NCBI GenBank assembly: GCA_946408105.1
Contig: CAMJQS010000004.1
Location: forward strand, 1 to 41,847
Direction: 5' to 3'
Source of the DNA: an uncultured Selenomonadales bacterium
Lineage (GTDB): Bacteria > Bacillota > Negativicutes > Selenomonadales > Selenomonadaceae
Length of the DNA: 41,847 nucleotides
The notes under the pieces are model-generated. The model saw nothing but the letters and a program-made list of their open reading frames with translations. It searched no databases and was not told where the DNA came from. Position numbers and translations under genes: made by a program. Position 1 is the first letter of the stretch, and each line of letters starts with the position of its first letter. Shown one piece after another: positions 36,552-41,847 of the stretch.

Positions 36552-37037
36552 ATGGCTGAACGTGAAATTAAATATCGCGGCTTAAAAACTTTTCAAATAT
36601 TCAGCGGCGAAATGAAGAGTGTTTGGATTTACGGTTTTTACCTTAAACGCGGAACATACGGCGACCCCGGCCCGCAAGCGCACATTTTCGTTTATGAAAA
36701 CGGCTACGAGGGCTATCGCGTGGACGCAAAGACAATCGGACAATTCACCGGGCTTGTCGACAGCACCGGCAAAGATATTTACGAAGACGACATAATTTCT
36801 TCGGAGGACGGACGAATCGGCATAGTGGAATTTCACAACGGAAGTTTCGTCGTCAATTACGGCGACGGAATTCGGCAAGCTCTTTACGAAGTGCAGAATT
36901 GGAACGTGACGATTTTGGGCAACCGTTTCGAGAATCCCGAACTTTTGGTGAACAGCATTGCGCCAAAAAAAAACGCAACAGAAGAACAAGAAATTCAATC
37001 AAACGAACTTGAAATGGAGCTCCTCGTGAGGAAGTGA
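36552..37037 (+). CDS. YopX-family protein
   Basis: This 161-residue protein resembles the YopX family, named after a Bacillus phage SPbeta protein of unknown function. The typical pattern is an N-terminal IKYRGLKT (usually KFRAWD/KYRG), a central VDAKTIGQFTGLVDSTGKDIYEDDII, then GIVEFHNGSFVV and a C-terminal VTILGNRFENPEL. It starts at ATG behind GGAGGTG. YopX genes are usually phage-borne, so this may be a captured phage gene, but no other phage genes are nearby. A run of nine A at 36963-36971 lies in the 3' part. The next gene starts 5 bases later. Confidence 0.85.
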   Translation: MAEREIKYRGLKTFQIFSGEMKSVWIYGFYLKRGTYGDPGPQAHIFVYENGYEGYRVDAKTIGQFTGLVDSTGKDIYEDDIISSEDGRIGIVEFHNGSFVVNYGDGIRQALYEVQNWNVTILGNRFENPELLVNSIAPKKNATEEQEIQSNELEMELLVRK

Positions 37038-37042
37038 CTCTG

Positions 37043-37600
37043 ATGCTCAAAAAGTTTTCGGCGGCGTTGTTAATGAGTTTCCTGCTGACGAGCGGAGCGG
37101 CTCAAGCTTACGACCTCCCGAAATTTAAACCCGACAAAAAAATTTCCAAGACTGCCGAGCAAAAGAAAGGTCCGATGCTCAAAAGCGATTGGGAGAGCGC
37201 GGAATTGTTCGAGCAAAAAATAAAGGCGCGCTTGGCCGAAGGCGAAAAACTTTCGCCCGACGACCCCGCGCGGGTATCGACGGATAAAAATTATGTGTTC
37301 ATCGCGTTTTACAACAACGCACCGTACTTTCTGGACAAGTATTCAATCAAAGTTAAAGAGAATTCGGAAGCCGCGAAAATCTGGGAACAAAAAATTTTCC
37401 CGATAAGCAAAAACTACTCGAACCGGAACGCGAAGGCAACGACTCAAAAGTTTTGCCTGGCGGACGGAAAATTTTTCAACTCAACCAAAGCCAAGGACGC
37501 ATTGAAGGATGTGACCAACGAAGCAGACAGAATTTTTCTGGAGGAATGTTTCAAAGTCGGTTACTTCTTTGCATTTGGCGAGGAGGTACAAGGAAGTTAA
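37043..37600 (+). CDS. Unknown secreted protein
   Basis: This 185-residue protein of unknown function has an N-terminal signal peptide (MLKKFSAALLMSFLLTSGAAQA, likely cut after residue 22). The mature part is hydrophilic and Lys-rich and I see no known domain. The ATG at 37043 follows GAGGAAG at 8 bases; an in-frame GTG at 37034 overlaps the previous stop and is less likely. It appears co-transcribed with the YopX-like gene and is followed by a terminator. Confidence 0.8.
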   Translation: MLKKFSAALLMSFLLTSGAAQAYDLPKFKPDKKISKTAEQKKGPMLKSDWESAELFEQKIKARLAEGEKLSPDDPARVSTDKNYVFIAFYNNAPYFLDKYSIKVKENSEAAKIWEQKIFPISKNYSNRNAKATTQKFCLADGKFFNSTKAKDALKDVTNEADRIFLEECFKVGYFFAFGEEVQGS

Positions 37601-37611
37601 ACACGGCAAAC

Positions 37612-37649
37612 AAAAAAGTCGTCGGCAAAAATGTCGGCGATTTTTTTTT
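37612..37649. terminator. Terminator between the secreted-protein gene and the convergent hydrolase gene
   Basis: AAAAAAGTCGTCGGC (37612-37626) pairs with GTCGGCGATTTTTT (from 37633) around a 6-base loop, with three G-U pairs, and ends in nine T. Confidence 0.65.
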
Positions 37650-37672
37650 GTGCAAAGAGATTGAACGACGAA

Positions 37673-38626
37673 TTAAATTTCAAACTTCGCGGCGGCGGCA
37701 AAGTCGTCGGAAATTTTTTCGAGATAATCGCGTCGCTTTAAAATTTTAAGCCACTCGTCGGGAATTGCTTCCGCGCCGTAAAAAATTCCCGCGAGGCCGC
37801 CCGCAATCGCAGCGGTCGTGTCGGTGTCGCCGCCCAAGTTCACGGCCTTGAGCGCGAGCGTTTTGTAATCGTCGGTCGTGAGCAGACACCACAGCGCGGC
37901 CTCCAGCGCGTCGAGGACGTAGCCCGAACTTGAAATTTTTTCTTCGGGGAGCGCGGCAAAATTTTCGTCGCGCAGCCGAGAAAAAATTTTGAACGAATCG
38001 TCCGCGCCGTAAAAATTTTTCGCGTCGTTCATGCCGAGCGTAAAAGCTTCAGAAAGATTTTTTCCGTTCAAAAGTTGCGCGGCGATTAAAGAGTAAATCC
38101 CGCAAGCAATTTTGCTGACGGCGTGACCGTGAGTGAGCGCGGAGAATTCGTGAATAATTTCCAGCTCGTCGCCGCCGATTTTCCCGCGCGTGCCGAAAAG
38201 ATACAGCGTCGCGGGTAAAATCCTCATAAGCGAGCCGTTGCCGTTGGAATTTTCGGTCGTCGCGCCGCATTTTGTCGGCGGCAAAAGTTTTCGGGCGAAG
38301 CGAACAATCGCCGCGCGAGTCGTTTTGCCGATGTCGAATCTTTTGCCCGTGGCGGTGAAGTCGTCGTGTTCAAACCAGCGCAAAAAATTTTGCATGATGT
38401 CTTGGAAGTCAATCTTTCCGAGCCGCGCGATACTTTCCATGACGGCAATCGTCAAGCTCGTGTCGTCCGACCAAGTGCCGGCCGCTTGTCCCCACGTGCC
38501 GAAGCTGCGCATGTTCGTGACGGGTTCGGCCTTCAAACTTCTGCGCGAATCAAATTCAACGGGAACGCCCAACGCGTCGCCGACAGCCAAACCGAGAAGC
38601 ATTCCTTTAACAATTTTTACGTCCAT
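37673..38626 (-). CDS. ADP-ribosylglycohydrolase family protein
   Basis: This 317-residue member of the ADP-ribosylglycohydrolase (DraG/ARH) family removes ADP-ribose from proteins or related conjugates using two magnesium ions. Both metal-site motifs are present: GTWSDDTSLT (Asp54, Asp55, Thr56) and NLGGDTDTTAAIAGGLAG near residue 270. The N-terminal GLAVGDALGVPVEF and the central GNGSLMR segment are also typical. The start ATG follows AAAGGAGG. No ADP-ribosyltransferase or nitrogenase gene is adjacent, so the substrate is unknown. A TATAAT on the minus strand at 38655-38650 is a plausible -10. Confidence 0.93.
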   Translation of the reverse strand: MDVKIVKGMLLGLAVGDALGVPVEFDSRRSLKAEPVTNMRSFGTWGQAAGTWSDDTSLTIAVMESIARLGKIDFQDIMQNFLRWFEHDDFTATGKRFDIGKTTRAAIVRFARKLLPPTKCGATTENSNGNGSLMRILPATLYLFGTRGKIGGDELEIIHEFSALTHGHAVSKIACGIYSLIAAQLLNGKNLSEAFTLGMNDAKNFYGADDSFKIFSRLRDENFAALPEEKISSSGYVLDALEAALWCLLTTDDYKTLALKAVNLGGDTDTTAAIAGGLAGIFYGAEAIPDEWLKILKRRDYLEKISDDFAAAAKFEI

Positions 38627-38678
38627 TTAATCGAGCCTCCTTTGCGGACATTATACACGAAAAATTTTTTTCGGAAAC

Positions 38679-38707
38679 TTGACGCGGGCAAGCGCAAAGG
38701 ATACACT
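38679..38707 (+). promoter_or_regulatory. Promoter of the small secreted-protein gene
   Basis: TTGACG (38679-38684), 17 bases, TACACT (38702-38707), about 37 bases before the ATG. Confidence 0.65.
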
Positions 38708-38743
38708 GCAGAAAAAATTTTTTGCAAAACGGGAGGCAATGTC

Positions 38744-39136
38744 ATGAAAAAATTTTTTGCAGTGTTCGCGTTCGTGCTGACGGCCGCGCTCGTTTCTTTC
38801 GTGCCGCAAGCTTCGGCAGAAATTTACATTGACTTTTCGCAAGTCGAATTCAATCCGACGGAGCACAAAATTATTTTCTACGCGAAGATGGGCAACACAA
38901 TCGACAAGCCCGTTGTCGTCAAAAAAATTGACGTGCGCTCGATAAGCATTTACGACGCCAACGGAAATTTACTTTGGAACAACTCGGCGACCTTCGAGAA
39001 TATCGATATTCCCGTTCCCGCCAACGGCGAAATTGAACTGCCGATTACGATTAACGACGCGCCCGACGTGCCCGAATACGAAGGCGCAATCTCGACGAAG
39101 GACGACACGTGGATAGAGTGGATGGTTACGGAGTGA
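38744..39136 (+). CDS. Unknown small secreted protein
   Basis: This 130-residue protein starts at ATG behind GGGAGG, with a clear signal peptide (MKKFFAVFAFVLTAALVSF, cut near ASA after residue 25). The mature part, about 105 residues, alternates short hydrophobic and polar stretches (IYIDFSQVEF, VVVKKIDVRSISIYD, GEIELPITIND), which suggests a beta-sandwich. No cysteine or lipobox is present, so it is probably periplasmic or released. The family is not recognised. It stands alone with its own promoter and terminator. Confidence 0.82.
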   Translation: MKKFFAVFAFVLTAALVSFVPQASAEIYIDFSQVEFNPTEHKIIFYAKMGNTIDKPVVVKKIDVRSISIYDANGNLLWNNSATFENIDIPVPANGEIELPITINDAPDVPEYEGAISTKDDTWIEWMVTE

Positions 39137-39151
39137 TAAAAAAATTTTTTT

Positions 39152-39186
39152 GTCTTCGCGAGAAAAATTCTTGCGGGGGCTTTTTT
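39152..39186 (+). terminator. Terminator after the small secreted-protein gene
   Basis: GTCTTCGCGAG (39152-39162) pairs with CTTGCGGGGGC (39170-39180), allowing G-U pairs, around a 7-base loop. Six T follow. Confidence 0.7.
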
Positions 39187-39187
39187 G

Positions 39188-39216
39188 TTGTCACGAAAAA
39201 TTTTCTGTGATAAACT
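39188..39216 (+). promoter_or_regulatory. Promoter of gyrB
   Basis: TTGTCA (39188-39193), 17 bases, TAAACT (39211-39216), about 28 bases before the TTG start, so the leader is very short. Confidence 0.6.
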
Positions 39217-39237
39217 TGCCGCGAGAAACGGAGGTAA

Positions 39238-41298
<2,061 letters not shown>

Positions 41299-41304
41299 AC
41301 GGCA

Positions 41305-41338
41305 AAATTTTTCCCGCAAAGTTCGCGGGAATTTTTTT
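41305..41338 (+). terminator. Terminator of gyrB
   Basis: TTCCCGC (41311-41317) pairs with GCGGGAA (41325-41331) around a 7-base loop, with A-rich and T-rich flanks that extend the stem and a run of seven T. Confidence 0.88.
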
Positions 41339-41360
41339 GTCGAAAAATTTTTTGGGGCAC

Positions 41361-41399
41361 TTGACTTTTAATTTTAAAGGTGTATTTTGTATACAAAAT
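41361..41399 (+). promoter_or_regulatory. aspA promoter with 16-bp palindromic operator candidate
   Basis: TTGACT (41361-41366), 16 bases, TATTTT (41383-41388). A perfect palindrome, ATTTTGTATACAAAAT (41384-41399), overlaps the -10. Its core TTGTATACAA resembles sites of FadR-type GntR regulators. Confidence 0.6.
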
Positions 41400-41453
41400 T
41401 TTTGGAGCGGCAGTTGGAACTCCGAACACAAATTAAAGAAAGGGAGTTTTTGC

Positions 41454-41847
41454 ATGAGCAGGAAAGAGCACGATTTTTTGGGAGAACTCGAAATTCCCGA
41501 CGAGGCGTATTACGGCGTCCAGACCATGCGCGCGATTGAAAACTTTACAATCACCGGCCGCAGACTCGACGAAGATTTTATCAAGTCGTTGGCAAAAGTT
41601 AAGAAGGCGGCGGCGCAGGCCAACATGGAAACAGGACGTCTCGACAGAAAAATCGGCAACGCGCTCGTTCAGGCGGCCGAAGAAATTATCGACGGCGAAT
41701 TCATTGACCAGTTTCCCGTCGACCCGATTCAAGGCGGCGCAGGCACTTCAATCAACATGAACATGAACGAAGTCCTTTGCAACCGCGCGCTTGAAATCAT
41801 CGGCGAGGCAAAAGGGCGTTACGACATCATCAGCCCGAACAACCACG
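41454..41847 (+). CDS. aspA: Aspartate ammonia-lyase (partial, runs off the right edge)
   Basis: These are the first 131 residues of a fumarase/aspartase superfamily enzyme. The pattern KEHDFLGELEIPDEAYYGVQTMRAIENF and the later DPIQGGAGTS with NMNMNEVLCNRALE fit aspartase (L-aspartate to fumarate and ammonia). In anaerobes this feeds fumarate respiration. It starts at ATG behind AAAGGGAG. Class II fumarase shares the fold, but the N-terminal wording is closer to aspartase. The catalytic Ser loop lies beyond the window. Its own promoter and palindrome suggest regulated expression. Confidence 0.88.
   Translation, partial: MSRKEHDFLGELEIPDEAYYGVQTMRAIENFTITGRRLDEDFIKSLAKVKKAAAQANMETGRLDRKIGNALVQAAEEIIDGEFIDQFPVDPIQGGAGTSINMNMNEVLCNRALEIIGEAKGRYDIISPNNH

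Noticed and set aside
38366-38743. A longer start for the small secreted protein
   Set aside because: It overlaps the divergent ADP-ribosylglycohydrolase gene and would bury a clean signal peptide that has its own GGGAGG site.

Overview
The window is about 41.8 kb of chromosomal DNA from a flagellated, anaerobic-type diderm Firmicute, most likely Negativicutes (Selenomonas-like). This is inferred, not proven. It rests on the Firmicute-type flagellar order (flbD-fliL-fliM-fliY-cheY-fliO-P-Q-R-flhB-flhA), FliY in place of FliN, the PcrA-LigA pair, FolE2, aspartase, many TTG starts behind strong AGGAGG sites, and AAAATTTT-rich DNA at moderate GC. No rRNA, tRNA, CRISPR array, insertion sequence or prophage was recognised. 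Coding density is high and no gene-free stretch exceeds about 300 bases.

Region by region. 30-3802 (+): a large dynamin-like GTPase followed directly by two tandem paralogous small proteins of unknown function, closed by a strong terminator. 3952-5836 (+): an unrecognised helical protein and folE2. 5953-7806 (-): a Ppx/GppA phosphatase followed by sucD, with no sucC beside it. 7807-8067: a palindromic repeat and a good promoter that starts rpoB-rpoC (8068-15650, +), with a GH32 sucrose hydrolase gene 20 bases behind rpoC. 17210-18100 (-): a radical SAM protein. 18233-24767 (+): a MarR regulator with a half-size ABC exporter, then pcrA with its own promoter, then ligA, which carries an in-frame heptanucleotide repeat.

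24816-34947 (-) is a 10-kb flagellar operon read from flbD to flhA. It encodes the motor switch (FliM, FliY), CheY, FliL and the complete export gate FliOPQR-FlhBA. Two non-standard genes sit inside it: an FkbM-type methyltransferase between fliP and fliQ, interrupted by a run of ten C (coding strand), and a 122-residue protein of unknown function between flhB and flhA. Divergent from the operon, with closely spaced promoters, is a DUF4143-type ATPase. 36552-39136 holds a YopX-like gene, two secreted proteins and an ADP-ribosylglycohydrolase. 39244-41298 is gyrB with an unusual acidic N-terminal extension, followed by the start of aspA, which runs off the right edge.

The strongest candidate for something new is the methyltransferase gene in the flagellar export operon. 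The reading frame breaks exactly at the C10 tract, and loss of one C would restore a full FkbM domain, which is the classic layout of a slipped-strand phase-variable gene. The second candidate is the dynamin-like GTPase with its two modular paralogous partners.
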